A stretch of 64,000 bases of DNA from Amycolatopsis albispora. GTDB lineage: Bacteria; Actinomycetota; Actinomycetes; Mycobacteriales; Pseudonocardiaceae. The notes beneath the pieces were generated by a model. That model saw only the letters and a list, made by a program, of their open reading frames with translations, did no database searches and had not been told where the DNA came from. Positions 35,026-43,813 of the stretch are shown here, piece after piece. A program made the position numbers and the translations under genes. The stretch lies in contig NZ_CP015163.1 in NCBI RefSeq assembly GCF_003312875.1, positions 5,208,001 through 5,272,000 on the forward strand, in the 5' to 3' direction. Numbering within the stretch: position 1 is the stretch's first letter; the number at the start of each line of letters is the position of its first letter.

Positions 35026-35834
35026 GCCGACCTGCAGCTATGCCAACTCGACCAGGCTCGGACGGGGCTTCTATCGTTCACGTCGTCACCGTGATCATGG
35101 GCGCCGTCGTCGGCCTGACCTTCCTGTTCGGCTTCGGCAACGTCCTCAACCTCGCCCTCCGGCTCGGAGTCCCGGTCTGGGTCGCTCCGCTCGTCGCACC
35201 TGCGGTCGATTTGTCGATCCTTGGTCTGCTGCTGGGTACCCGGCATCTGGCACTCGCTGGCGCGTCGGCGGACATACTGCGGCCGGCTCGTCGACTCCTG
35301 ATCTTCGCGAGCGTAGTCACGTTGGCGTTGAACGTGGCCGACCCGGTAGTGGCAGGTCAGTACGGAAAGGCAGCCTTCGACGCCGTCGGGCCGCTCCTCT
35401 TGATCGGCTGGGCTGAAGTAGGCCCCAGCTTCCTACAGGCGATCGGTGAATGCAGTTCCTCGACGGCCACGCGCGGTGCGGCTGCTGAAGAGCAGCCGCA
35501 AGTGCTCGTGCAGGAGAAGCCGGAAGCCAGCCCGGCGGGCAGCGAGACCAAACTGGACGAGACAGCCGGCCAGGATGGGCCTCGCTTGACACGGCAGAGG
35601 CGTTCGCCGGAGAAGCTCTTGGAGTTGGCGCGGGAAGCGGACGCTGCGCATCGTGCCGCGCACCAGAAGCCGATTTCGGCGGACACGCTTCGTGCTCAGT
35701 TGGGCATAGGTGCGACTCAGGCGCGGCGGCTGGTCAAGGCCGTGCGTTCCGAGTTTCAGGCGCGGATCGAGGGCAATCAGCGGCTGAGCGGCGTTCCGCA
35801 AGACGCAGAGCGGGGCGAGCCTGTTGCCGCCTGA
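35022..35834 (+). CDS. DUF2637-type membrane protein with C-terminal HTH-like domain (copy 2)
   Basis: A 270-residue homologue of 1389-2186. Four membrane segments ([18 protein letters not shown] onward) are almost identical. The central linker is diverged and charged ([18 protein letters not shown]), and the C-terminal domain ([20 protein letters not shown]) is conserved. Coding conservation of both ends but not of the linker shows that selection has kept both domains. Followed by 247 bp without a gene. Confidence 0.8.
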   Translation: MSRPAAMPTRPGSDGASIVHVVTVIMGAVVGLTFLFGFGNVLNLALRLGVPVWVAPLVAPAVDLSILGLLLGTRHLALAGASADILRPARRLLIFASVVTLALNVADPVVAGQYGKAAFDAVGPLLLIGWAEVGPSFLQAIGECSSSTATRGAAAEEQPQVLVQEKPEASPAGSETKLDETAGQDGPRLTRQRRSPEKLLELAREADAAHRAAHQKPISADTLRAQLGIGATQARRLVKAVRSEFQARIEGNQRLSGVPQDAERGEPVAA

Positions 35835-36081
35835 TGTACAAGATCAGGACATCGGAGCGGTCACGGGGTTGAACGAGCTCAGGGCAGTGCCGATATGGGC
35901 ACGCGGCTGCCACGACCAGCAACACGGCCGCCGTGTGCTGGGTGTCAACGCCTGCTACGGCCCCAACGAGAGTCCCGTCGTTCCGACGACTGGGGTCGCG
36001 CAGGCCAAGGTCGCTGTGGGGTGCGGCTGCCAATCCTGACCTGCTGTCGGGTCGACGTGCCTGAGTGAGAGTCTGAAGGGC

Positions 36082-36885
36082 GTGAGTCTTGATGACGACG
36101 CGATTGAGGAACTCGACCTCGTGCTCGGGCAGACGCATCACCTACTTGGTGAGGCTGGCGACGAGTTGGCGCAGCGCCTCGTGCAGGCGGCCAAGCTGAC
36201 TCTGCGCCGTGACGGCGGGTACTTCCACCCGATGCCCGGCGACAACTGGCGGTCGGATACCTACGAGGCCGTGTTCGAGGTGACACCATCGTTGGTTCCG
36301 GAGTTCACCAGCGAGATTGTCGACCGTATCTGGAGCAAACTGGAGCAAGTGCTGCGACAACACGGCCGACAGGATGTCTTCGGAGTCGTCGTTGAACCGA
36401 CGGTACCGCCGCTGCCGGAGGTGGCTGCTGACTGGCGGGCACGAGCCGAGCAGCCACCGGTTCCTCTGCCAGGCAACCAGGCCCGGCGGGAGCGAGCGGA
36501 TGGCGGCTACCCGGTGTCTGACGGGCTAACGTTCGGTAGTCGAGCCGAGATTGTGGTTTATGAGTTGCTCGTCGAACTCCAGCGGGCGTGTTCCCGACAC
36601 CGAGCCATCGCAATGATGCCGTTGCCAGCGGCCAAGCTGCGCGACGCCGGTGTGCGCACCCCGGACTTCGTCGTTCTCGGCAACGGCCGCGCGGTAGTGA
36701 TCGAGGTCGATGGACCGCACCACTACGGCACCACACGGAAGGCCGACGACGCCGACCGTGACCGGCACTGGGATCGCTGTGGCGTGCATACCGTCCGGAT
36801 CGGTGCTCATCACACCGACGAGCCCGCAGCGCTGAAGGAGCTACTACGGGAAGAGCTGGACCGGTGGCTCTTCCAGACAAGGTGA
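36082..36885 (+). CDS. DUF559/Vsr-like PD-(D/E)XK nuclease with unknown N-terminal domain
   Basis: A 267-residue protein. The N-terminal 110 residues (alpha/beta, with YEAVFEVTPSLVPEFTSEIV) are not recognised. The C-terminal domain from residue 151 has a restriction-endonuclease-like arrangement: Glu156 in GSRAEIVVYE, Asp195 in RTPDFVVLG and Glu208-X-Asp210 in VVIEVDGPHHYG, followed by DADRDRHWDRCGVHTVRIGA. Such solo nucleases often sit in defence islands, and this one opens such an island. It could be a component of the convergent trypsin-NTPase module or independent. The GTG start at 36082 lacks a strong ribosome site. Confidence 0.7.
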   Translation: MSLDDDAIEELDLVLGQTHHLLGEAGDELAQRLVQAAKLTLRRDGGYFHPMPGDNWRSDTYEAVFEVTPSLVPEFTSEIVDRIWSKLEQVLRQHGRQDVFGVVVEPTVPPLPEVAADWRARAEQPPVPLPGNQARRERADGGYPVSDGLTFGSRAEIVVYELLVELQRACSRHRAIAMMPLPAAKLRDAGVRTPDFVVLGNGRAVVIEVDGPHHYGTTRKADDADRDRHWDRCGVHTVRIGAHHTDEPAALKELLREELDRWLFQTR

Positions 36886-36906
36886 TGATCAGCAGCGGAA
36901 TGCCCA

Positions 36907-36933
36907 CGTACGGGACGATGCACGTCCCGTACG
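36907..36933. terminator. Terminator between convergent nuclease and hypothetical gene
   Basis: Perfect 11-bp stem CGTACGGGACG / CGTCCCGTACG with a 5-base loop (ATGCA) in the 109-bp gap between genes converging from both sides. Confidence 0.75.
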
Positions 36934-36994
36934 ACACGGCTCAATCAGGGCCCATCCACCTGGTGCCCGCAATGACTAGGGCTATGGACTGCGA

Positions 36995-37630
36995 CTAAGA
37001 GCCGTACGGCTTGTACGTCATCGTCCAAGGCTCGCGTGGCGGCGCAACGAGATTGTCGCCCGGCCAAAAGGGCCCCTCCGCCACCAAGCGGCGAATGTGT
37101 CCCGTCAACTCGTCCAGGTGCTGTTGCCGGTCGGCTGACCCGGCTTGAGAGCGGGAGCCATCCGGGTGGTGCAGTTCGTGGACAGTGCTCGGGCCACCAC
37201 CGATCAGGACGGCCGTCAGTTGCGGCAAGCCCATCGGCATCGCGTCGCACTCGCGGTTCCGTGCCACGTGGACCACCGCTTCGACGACCCGTTCCCAGTC
37301 TCCGATGCGATGCCACAACATGCCGCCGTCCAACTCGTACGTCAATGTGGACAGCGGCACCAGGCAGCCCGGCGTTCGTCCAGGGAACTCGGTCAAGCAC
37401 CGGAACATCCGGCCGCCGTCGGGTTGCGGCACCATCGGATGCAGCAAGGTCAGAGCGTGCACGATCGTTGCGTTGATCGGTACCGGATGCCGCGGAGACT
37501 GGTAAGGCTCGGGCAGCGTCAGCAGGTACACGTCCTGCACCGTCACGGCTGCCTGTAACTTCTTGATGTCACACCAGTTCCGTTCACTTGAAATCGTCGG
37601 CTGAAGCGCCGATGCGTTCTGGCCGGCCAT
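36995..37630 (-). CDS. Hypothetical protein, last gene of the trypsin-NTPase module
   Basis: 211 residues from ATG 37630, overlapping the Trypco2-like gene by 47 bp. A GTG at 37546 (VTVQDVYLL...) would avoid the overlap and is an equally good start. It has a hydrophobic-core pattern and a Trp-containing middle (LDGGMLWHRIGDWERVVEAV) plus a C-terminal PFWPGDNLVAPPREPW. No family was recognised. Same strand and close packing with the Trypco2 and trypsin-NTPase genes argue for one operon of three genes, with this as an effector or accessory candidate. Confidence 0.55.
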   Translation of the reverse strand: MAGQNASALQPTISSERNWCDIKKLQAAVTVQDVYLLTLPEPYQSPRHPVPINATIVHALTLLHPMVPQPDGGRMFRCLTEFPGRTPGCLVPLSTLTYELDGGMLWHRIGDWERVVEAVVHVARNRECDAMPMGLPQLTAVLIGGGPSTVHELHHPDGSRSQAGSADRQQHLDELTGHIRRLVAEGPFWPGDNLVAPPREPWTMTYKPYGS

Positions 37631-37889
37631 CTGGACGCTTCGGGTGCAGCGTGATCTTGACTTGGTGGGTTCGCTGACCGGTGAGAGTGCCGCTTGCGCC
37701 CGCCTCGATCACCCAGACCTTGACTCCGGCGTTGGCCTTGCCTTCACGAGTGAGGGCGACGGTGAACTGCATCTCGACGGGGCCGACTTCGAACTCCATG
37801 GGGCTGCCCGCGCCAAGTTCCTTTGCGCGCAGCAGTTCGGCGCGCACAGCCTCGACGGCTTCGGCCAGATCGGTCGATGCTTCCTGCAC
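37584..37889 (-). CDS. Trypsin-co-occurring (Trypco2-like) small domain protein
   Basis: 101 residues from GTG 37889, favoured over GTG 37895 because AGGAG lies five bases before it. A helix (LAEAVEAVRAELLRAKELG) is followed by beta strands (PMEFEVGPVEMQFTVALTRE, GKANAGVKVWVIEAGASG, THQVKITLHPKRP). This fits the Trypco2 family described by Aravind and colleagues next to trypsin-like proteases in NTP-dependent conflict systems. The 28-bp gap to the trypsin-NTPase gene and shared strand match that context. Probably an adaptor that couples sensing to the protease; role inferred. Confidence 0.75.
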   Translation of the reverse strand: MQEASTDLAEAVEAVRAELLRAKELGAGSPMEFEVGPVEMQFTVALTREGKANAGVKVWVIEAGASGTLTGQRTHQVKITLHPKRPDGRPERIGASADDFK

Positions 37890-37917
37890 TTGCACTCCTG
37901 TTTGTCGTCATACGGGG

Positions 37918-40371
37918 TCAGTCCGATCCAGCAGCGCCGAAATCCTCGGCGAGTTCGTCGAGCCGCTGTCGAATGTCCGTGATCTCCGAGGCGAGCTCCG
38001 TCAACGCAGGGCCGAGTTCATCGAGCACGCCGGGCGCCTTACTGAAACTGTTGCGATACGGCGAAAGCTCGTCGAGCCGGCCTACAACCCGCTTAGCTGC
38101 ATCACGGGCCTTTCGCGTGGTTTCCACCGCGTACTCGTTGTATCCGTAACCGCCGCGACCGGTGGCCTCGGCGAACTCCCCACCTTCGGCGAACGCGCGG
38201 AACAGCGTATCCAGATCGTCGGAGACGAGTGGAAGCATCTCCATGCCCGCGCCGATTCCGTTGGTTAACCCCGGCCGGACGATGCTGAGCAGTTCCTGGA
38301 TGCTCGCCGCCCTGCTGGCCGCTCTCCGGAGCTGGGCCTCCGGAAGGTTCGAGTATGCCTGGGAGTAGAGGTTCCACAGTTCGCGTCGGGCCTGATCGGA
38401 GGGTGTTTTGCCGCTGAATGCCGCCACCACTGCCCGTTGGGCGGGACGCAGTTCGCGATGTGCCTCGGCGATGACCGCAGCGATGCCACGGGAATCGGGC
38501 ACCGCTACCGCGGCACCGGCGAGCAGTTCAAACGGCATACGGTGCCGATGTTTCTTCGCTACACTCGCGACATGACCCCACAGGACTTTGTCGGTCGGCG
38601 CCGCGCGGCTGAGCAACGTCAACGCGTGCACCAGTTGGTAGTCGCGTACGTGAGGAAGGGTGCCGATGATCACCCATGGTTGGGCGTGAATCCGTTCGAC
38701 CACAAGATGTTCAGCGAGCGAACTGGGATGGACTGGCTGCCAGTACCCGTCCGACGGGTGGCCGAGTAGCCGAGCGAGGAACTCGGCGATGCGTCCCATC
38801 GATTCTGGTTCGTCTCTCTTGGCGTAGTGCGCGAGGACTGCGAGAGCATCGGCTCTGGTGCGCGCACCGTACAAGCACACGAGCGCTACCAGATCATCGA
38901 GCAGCCCTTCGGGAAGTTTGTCGACGCCGAGAAACTCGTGTGCGGTGCGCAGCCAGTACCGGCGCTCGTGCGCGAGCAGTTGGTCACGCGTGGACTGCGC
39001 GACGATGTCGTCGCCGACGGCTCCAGCGGCGAGCAGGCCCGTCAGCGCGGCGATCTGGCACGCCATTGGAGAACCACTGGTCCTGTCATACAGCGGTGAG
39101 CTGGCCGCGAGACGCTGAGCGATGCCAGTCCAGTCCTGCCCGGCGCATTCACGAATGCTTGGAAGGCGTTCGGCGAAGCCGCGCACTGCCTCGATGTACA
39201 CCTTGATCTGCTGGTCAGCGGTCAGAGGCTTTGCGACGAGTCGATGCACGCGCGCATCGTGAAGCACGTCATCGAGCATGGTGCTACGCGTGCGCACCAG
39301 ATCCCACCAAGTTCCTGCTGACCGAGCCAGGAGCAGGAGCTTCACCGGAAGCTCCTCGTCCTCGTTCTGGGACAAGCTTTCGATTAGGCGACGAACTACG
39401 TCGGGTTTGGTTTCGGCGTAGTCGATCACCAGCAGGGTCTGATGCCGCAAGCGGGTCAGCCGAGCAAGGCTGTCTCGGGCTTCGGAGTTGATGTCATCGA
39501 ACTCAGCAACGAACGCAGCCGCACCGCCGCGCTTGGCCACGGCGCGCACTAGCTCGTGCGCGAGCCGGGTCTTCCCGACGCCCGTGGCGCCGTGCAGAAG
39601 GCAGGTGTCGAAGCCCTCCTGGGAGGCCCAGCCAAAGAGGTCGACAAGGTCGTCGCCCTGCGAGCGGTACGGCACAACGTCAGCGGTCGGGCGGAGGAGC
39701 GAAACCCACGAGCGCGGTTTCTGCCACGGCAAGTTGACGCTCACGATGCCGTCGAGGTCGGCAGGTTCGACTACCGAATCATGGTGGACGCTTGCCCGAA
39801 GTATCTGCTGCATCCCCTTGTCGAAGATGAACTCGGTGATCGGAGTGGCGGCGAGTCGGTTCGAATCGCCTACGGTCTCGGTGGTCACTCCGATGAGTCG
39901 GCCACGACACAACACTGGCGCGCCGGACATACCCGGCCATGGACGCGGACCACTTCGCCATAGTTTGCTGTCGACGCTGATGTGAAGCTGGCGTCGTGCG
40001 GCTCCCGACAGCGGATTCACATGACCGTCAATCTGTTCGTAGTCACGAGGAGCGCCTTCGCCGAGCGCCTGAAAGTTCGGAAATCCGTGGGCTTCCACCA
40101 GTACCCGCGGTGCCCCGGAACTCAGCAGGCCCCATCGAACCGGCGGGACAGCAGCAAGGCCGATCGCCTCTAGTTTCAGCACAGCAACATCGAGGTCGTC
40201 GTCGTGCCACACCCGTCGAAATGGCAGCCAGTTGTCGGTGTCGAAGAGCTTGACTTCACCAGACTCATCTACGACATGAGCCGCTGTGAGAACCAGGTCG
40301 TCGGAGATCCGGTGGCCCGAACCGCCCTGGGACGAACGCACCATCACCACGCGGTGTGCAGTCCGCGGCAC
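37918..40371 (-). CDS. Trypsin-like serine protease fused to STAND-type NTPase
   Basis: 817 residues from GTG 40371 behind GGAGG. The N-terminal trypsin-fold domain (1-185) has His32 in LTAAHVV, Asp61 in DDLDVAVLKL and Ser149 in WPGMSGAPVL. A P-loop NTPase follows, with Walker A GATGVGKT at 261-268 and Walker B HQTLLVIDYAE, and then a long helical C-terminus (about 480-817) that may sense the trigger. The layout is that of predicted biological-conflict proteins in multicellular bacteria, in which nucleotide-dependent oligomerisation would activate the protease. No signal peptide, so it acts inside the cell. The target protein is unknown. Confidence 0.88.
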   Translation of the reverse strand: MPRTAHRVVMVRSSQGGSGHRISDDLVLTAAHVVDESGEVKLFDTDNWLPFRRVWHDDDLDVAVLKLEAIGLAAVPPVRWGLLSSGAPRVLVEAHGFPNFQALGEGAPRDYEQIDGHVNPLSGAARRQLHISVDSKLWRSGPRPWPGMSGAPVLCRGRLIGVTTETVGDSNRLAATPITEFIFDKGMQQILRASVHHDSVVEPADLDGIVSVNLPWQKPRSWVSLLRPTADVVPYRSQGDDLVDLFGWASQEGFDTCLLHGATGVGKTRLAHELVRAVAKRGGAAAFVAEFDDINSEARDSLARLTRLRHQTLLVIDYAETKPDVVRRLIESLSQNEDEELPVKLLLLARSAGTWWDLVRTRSTMLDDVLHDARVHRLVAKPLTADQQIKVYIEAVRGFAERLPSIRECAGQDWTGIAQRLAASSPLYDRTSGSPMACQIAALTGLLAAGAVGDDIVAQSTRDQLLAHERRYWLRTAHEFLGVDKLPEGLLDDLVALVCLYGARTRADALAVLAHYAKRDEPESMGRIAEFLARLLGHPSDGYWQPVHPSSLAEHLVVERIHAQPWVIIGTLPHVRDYQLVHALTLLSRAAPTDKVLWGHVASVAKKHRHRMPFELLAGAAVAVPDSRGIAAVIAEAHRELRPAQRAVVAAFSGKTPSDQARRELWNLYSQAYSNLPEAQLRRAASRAASIQELLSIVRPGLTNGIGAGMEMLPLVSDDLDTLFRAFAEGGEFAEATGRGGYGYNEYAVETTRKARDAAKRVVGRLDELSPYRNSFSKAPGVLDELGPALTELASEITDIRQRLDELAEDFGAAGSD

Positions 40372-40543
40372 GAACAGACCTCCATCAGGCTGTGCAGGGT
40401 CACGCTCAGATTCAGGTGACTCACGACGACAAGATCAGCACTGATAAAAGAGCAGCGAACCTCGCGCTGGATACAGGTCAGCCCAGTCTTCACCCGATTG
40501 GACGTGGAGTGGGCCAGCCAGCCGACCGGCGTGAGCTGCGGTG

Positions 40544-41694
40544 TCAGCCGGAGTAGCGCTCTGCGAGCCGGTCGAAGAACGCGGCAAGCTCCTTGTCCGT
40601 AGCCGAGCCCTCGGTAAGCTCGGCGCCGCCGAAGCGGTAGACCTCGTAGCCGCGCAGCCGCAGTTCACGGTCCTCGGCGACCATCTCGGCGTACCGTCCT
40701 GAGTCGGCACGCCCGGCCTCGTCGGCGTAGTGCTGGCGGCCGTCGCACTCGATCACGATGCGGATTCGCTGCGGCAGGAGCAACAGGAAGTCCATGCGCT
40801 GGCGCGGCAAGGAGCAGCGCCGGGAACGTGGTGCGCTCGGGTGTACGGGTCGTAGTGCAGGTACACCTGCGGGATCAGGGCCGGGATGCCGTCGCCGAGT
40901 CGGACATAGCGGTCGGCGTACGCACGCAGGATCCGCCGCTCTGCGTCGTTGTCGCCTAACGAGCGGTCGAGCCGCCGGTACAAGCTGCGCGAGACTTCAC
41001 GTGCAGGTGCTCCCGTGAGCCCTTCGCGGTCGGCCCACCAACTGGTCAAGTCGGCCCAGGTAAGCCCATGTGCCGCCAGTGGCCGGTCGTAGACGAGGCA
41101 GAACTCTTCGTTCTTGACCACCCGGACGTCGTTGTTGAGGGCATCACTGAAGACGATCTCGGGCTTGGGGCCGTCGGCGGCGAAGATCAGGTTCTTCATC
41201 GAGCCAGGCACGCCTGCGCCGATCCTGCGGCCGGCGAAGACCGGGGCGCCGCTGATGGCGTCGACCTGGACGATCTCGTAGCCGTCGTGAATCAGGGTCT
41301 GATTGAGAAACGTGTGAAGCTGCTCGACTTCGGCCAGGCTCGTCCGGACGGCTGGGTGCAGCATCTCGGCCAGGAACTGCAGGAGCGCGTTGTCGCTGCT
41401 GGCCAAACCGAACCGCTCGTCGTCAACGATCCAGTCGTCGGGCCAATCGTAGTTGGCGATGCAGTGCTGGATGATGTCCTGGCGCGCGGTGGTGTACCGG
41501 GAGTCAGTGCTCGGCAGCGTGTCAAGGTTGTAGAGGCGGTCGAGGAACTCAATCTCGTTGAGAGCGCCGTACCACGCCGCGGCGGCGAGGCCCTCAATGA
41601 GGCGTCGGCGGGTGACGTCGGTGATACGGCTCGCCATGGCGTTCGTGTGCCTCCAGGGAGTCGGTTGCCGAAGGTGAAGACGGTCGTCGGTCAT
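40544..41694 (-). CDS. AbiJ-like helical protein with DUF559-type nuclease domain, frameshifted
   Basis: The first frame (41694 or ATG 41637 down to about 40825) encodes a helical N-terminal region (RRRLIEGLAAAAWYGALNEI) and a middle domain (QVDAISGAPVFAGRRIGAGV, LIPQVYLHYDPYTR). The nuclease domain continues in another frame: LPRQRMDFLLLLPQRIRIVI, ECDGRQHYAD, then YAEMVAEDRELRLRGYEVYR. Homologues I recall carry both parts in one chain, so one base is lost or two gained near 40815-40830. This may be inactivation, a sequencing error or, less likely, programmed frameshifting. ATG 41694 overlaps the qatD stop (ATGA), tying it to the qat operon. Confidence 0.7.
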
Positions 41695-42446
41695 GCAGGC
41701 GACTGACCGTGGGTGCCGAAAAACCGCTGTTGGTTCTCCACTACTGCATTCCGCGCTTCGCTAGTCGGAATCTCCCAAAGCCGTGCCAGGTGATCGAGTG
41801 TGCCCAGGAGATCAGACGGGACGGCTGATCGGCTCCCGGAGCGAGCGAAGGGGCCATCGGTTTCAAGCAGCACGTGTTCCGGTGGAAGCCGTTGGAGCAG
41901 GGACGCGGCCTTCTTCGAGCGCACCATGGCCGGGTTGATCGAAAACCAGAGCCCTGCGACAAGTGCGTCCTCTACAGCAGACAGTGGCCCGGTGTACCAG
42001 TGCAAGATTGCTGGCACCTGCGCTTGCGCGAGGCGGGCGATGGTCTCCCGCTCGGCGCCCCGGCTGTGGACGGTGACAGGTCGAGTTCGCACCTGGGGGT
42101 CGGCCAAGATGGCCTCGAACACGCGACGCTGTTGCTTGCGGGTTGCGACTCCGGCGCGAGAGAAGTCGAGTCCGATCTCGCCGATCCACGTTGCCTGCGG
42201 CAGGAGCCGGAGAAAGCGGGCTAGATCGTGAGGGGATGCTGCTCCTGCGCGAAGCGGGTGAAAGCCTAGTGCGACATCGACGCCGTCGCGTCGGCCGAGG
42301 CGGGTGCGCAGCAGGCGGTACTTGCCAGGGTCCTCGGTCACCGCGATCACGTGTACGCCTGCAGCGCGGGCGTCATCCAGTACGGCGAGCGGGTTGTCGT
42401 AGGCGTCGATATGGCAGTGGGTGTCGGTCAGCACCGCAGTGGTCAC
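41691..42446 (-). CDS. qatD: QatD, TatD-like metal-dependent nuclease
   Basis: A 251-residue TatD-family hydrolase. Metal ligands of the amidohydrolase fold are visible: His10/His12 in TDTHCHID, Glu in WIGEIGLDFSRA, His in VTVHSRG and Asp in VLLETDGPFARSG. In Qat anti-phage systems this is the nuclease-like fourth gene. GTG start overlaps the qatC stop and its own stop overlaps the AbiJ/DUF559-like gene. Identity rests on the full QatABCD gene order, not on TatD homology alone. Confidence 0.9.
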   Translation of the reverse strand: MTTAVLTDTHCHIDAYDNPLAVLDDARAAGVHVIAVTEDPGKYRLLRTRLGRRDGVDVALGFHPLRAGAASPHDLARFLRLLPQATWIGEIGLDFSRAGVATRKQQRRVFEAILADPQVRTRPVTVHSRGAERETIARLAQAQVPAILHWYTGPLSAVEDALVAGLWFSINPAMVRSKKAASLLQRLPPEHVLLETDGPFARSGSRSAVPSDLLGTLDHLARLWEIPTSEARNAVVENQQRFFGTHGQSPA

Positions 42447-43813
42447 GATCGAGACTCCACCAGCTCAGCCAGTGCGCCGCGGGCTCCGCTGGCGAGCCAG
42501 GTACGGAGCTCGGCGAGTCCACGTCGCCAGACCCCCGTGAAGGCGGCGCGTTCGCCTTGTCGGAGCGGGCCGTTGCGTAGGACGTCGCGATCCGGTCGAT
42601 CCGCGAACGCTCCGACGATTACGGCTCGCAGGTCGGCTCCGCGGCGGCTGCGGCGGTTGAGGAGGATCGTGGAGTCGTCCTCGGCGAACACGTTGTAGGC
42701 GTACTCGTCGTCGTCCCATCCAACGTGTGCCAGCGAGGCGCGGCGGATCAGGCAGGGGAAGCAGTATCCGCAGTTGCCTTGCTTGCGACCGACGTAGCGG
42801 GCGGTCTCGGGGTGGGAGCAGGAAACGCTCAGCGGGGCTAGGCGCCGCAGGAGAGCGGCGTTGCGGGATTCGGCGAGCATCTCACCCTTGGTGCGCAGGC
42901 GATACGGGTTGATCACGCGGTTCGATACGCCGATTGCGGCGCTGGCCGTAGCGAGTAGGTACATGAAGTGTGGGTGTGTCGTGCGGGTGCTCGCGCTGCC
43001 GACACGAGCTCGGGTGAGCGGCACGTTGATCCCGATGAAGCCGTTTTCGGGCACATATACCGGCACGGCCGGTCCTTCGGCGGCGGCGAGGGCCAAGGCA
43101 GCGGACAGGAAGAGCAGGGATCGGGACCGGGTGGTGTTCTCGCGTGGCCGGGGCAGAGGCCGGGCCTGGTGGTTGTTCGGAGGTGCGGGGCGCAGGTAGA
43201 GGCGCCGGGAGCGAATGCGTTCAGCGCCGTAGTATTCGTTGAGTTCGTCGAGCAGAAGTTGTTGCGCGGTGGATGCTTGTCCGCCTTCGTTGTGGGACAG
43301 CAGGCACAGCCGTCGTTCGGGGTCCTCTTCGAGGAGATCGATGACGCCGCACAGTGAGTCGAGGCCGCCGGAGAACAGGCACACGCCGTCGACGCCGAGT
43401 CCGATCGGCCGCTCGGCAAGGGGGACGCCGGCCACACCGGCGAGAGGATGCCGGCTGGCGTCGTAGGGCTGGATCTCCCAGTGATCGCCGGTCAGAAATC
43501 GCAGGGCGGCGTCGAAATCGGCGTTTCGCCAGGCGGCAGTGGCCTCGACGGGGAGCTTGAGGGTGATGTCCCTGGTCCAGGAGTCCGGCGTGCCGCGTCG
43601 TCGGGTCGTCTTGTCGGCGCAGTACACGGCCGCGCCCAGCAGCAGGAGGTCGGCGGCGGCACGCGGTGGTCGCCAGCCCGTGAAGAACTCGGGACCAGCG
43701 TCGCCAGTTTGGATCGTGGCCGCAACCCGCCCAGGAGCCCAATCCAGCAGCCGGACGTCGTCGGGTTCGGTCACCGGGGCGGTGAGATCCGTGCGCACCA
43801 GGTAGGTGGTCAC
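42443..43813 (-). CDS. qatC: QatC, QueC-like nucleotide-binding protein
   Basis: 456 residues from GTG 43813, four-base overlap with the qatB stop; the longer frame upstream is antisense-like noise. The PP-loop ATPase motif is SGGLDS at 148-153 (VCLFSGGLDSLCGVIDL). The C-terminal zinc site uses CSHPE and CGYCFPCLIRRAS cysteines, as in QueC, the preQ0 synthase. In Qat systems the QueC-like protein is essential for phage resistance, probably making a 7-deaza or amidated modification on a partner. The N-terminal 130 residues are specific to QatC. Confidence 0.92.
   Translation of the reverse strand: MTTYLVRTDLTAPVTEPDDVRLLDWAPGRVAATIQTGDAGPEFFTGWRPPRAAADLLLLGAAVYCADKTTRRRGTPDSWTRDITLKLPVEATAAWRNADFDAALRFLTGDHWEIQPYDASRHPLAGVAGVPLAERPIGLGVDGVCLFSGGLDSLCGVIDLLEEDPERRLCLLSHNEGGQASTAQQLLLDELNEYYGAERIRSRRLYLRPAPPNNHQARPLPRPRENTTRSRSLLFLSAALALAAAEGPAVPVYVPENGFIGINVPLTRARVGSASTRTTHPHFMYLLATASAAIGVSNRVINPYRLRTKGEMLAESRNAALLRRLAPLSVSCSHPETARYVGRKQGNCGYCFPCLIRRASLAHVGWDDDEYAYNVFAEDDSTILLNRRSRRGADLRAVIVGAFADRPDRDVLRNGPLRQGERAAFTGVWRRGLAELRTWLASGARGALAELVESRS

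Larger units (their letters stand above)
34567..35834 (+). repeat. Direct repeat unit, copy 2 (HTH + DUF2637)
   Basis: Same-orientation counterpart of 934-2186. Together they bracket the catabolic island and the TetR cluster. Homologous recombination between them could delete or duplicate the intervening 32.4 kb. Confidence 0.85.

Noticed and set aside
934..35834. Island as a composite transposon bounded by insertion sequences
   Set aside because: The repeated units encode no transposase and show no terminal inverted repeats or target duplications that I could see.
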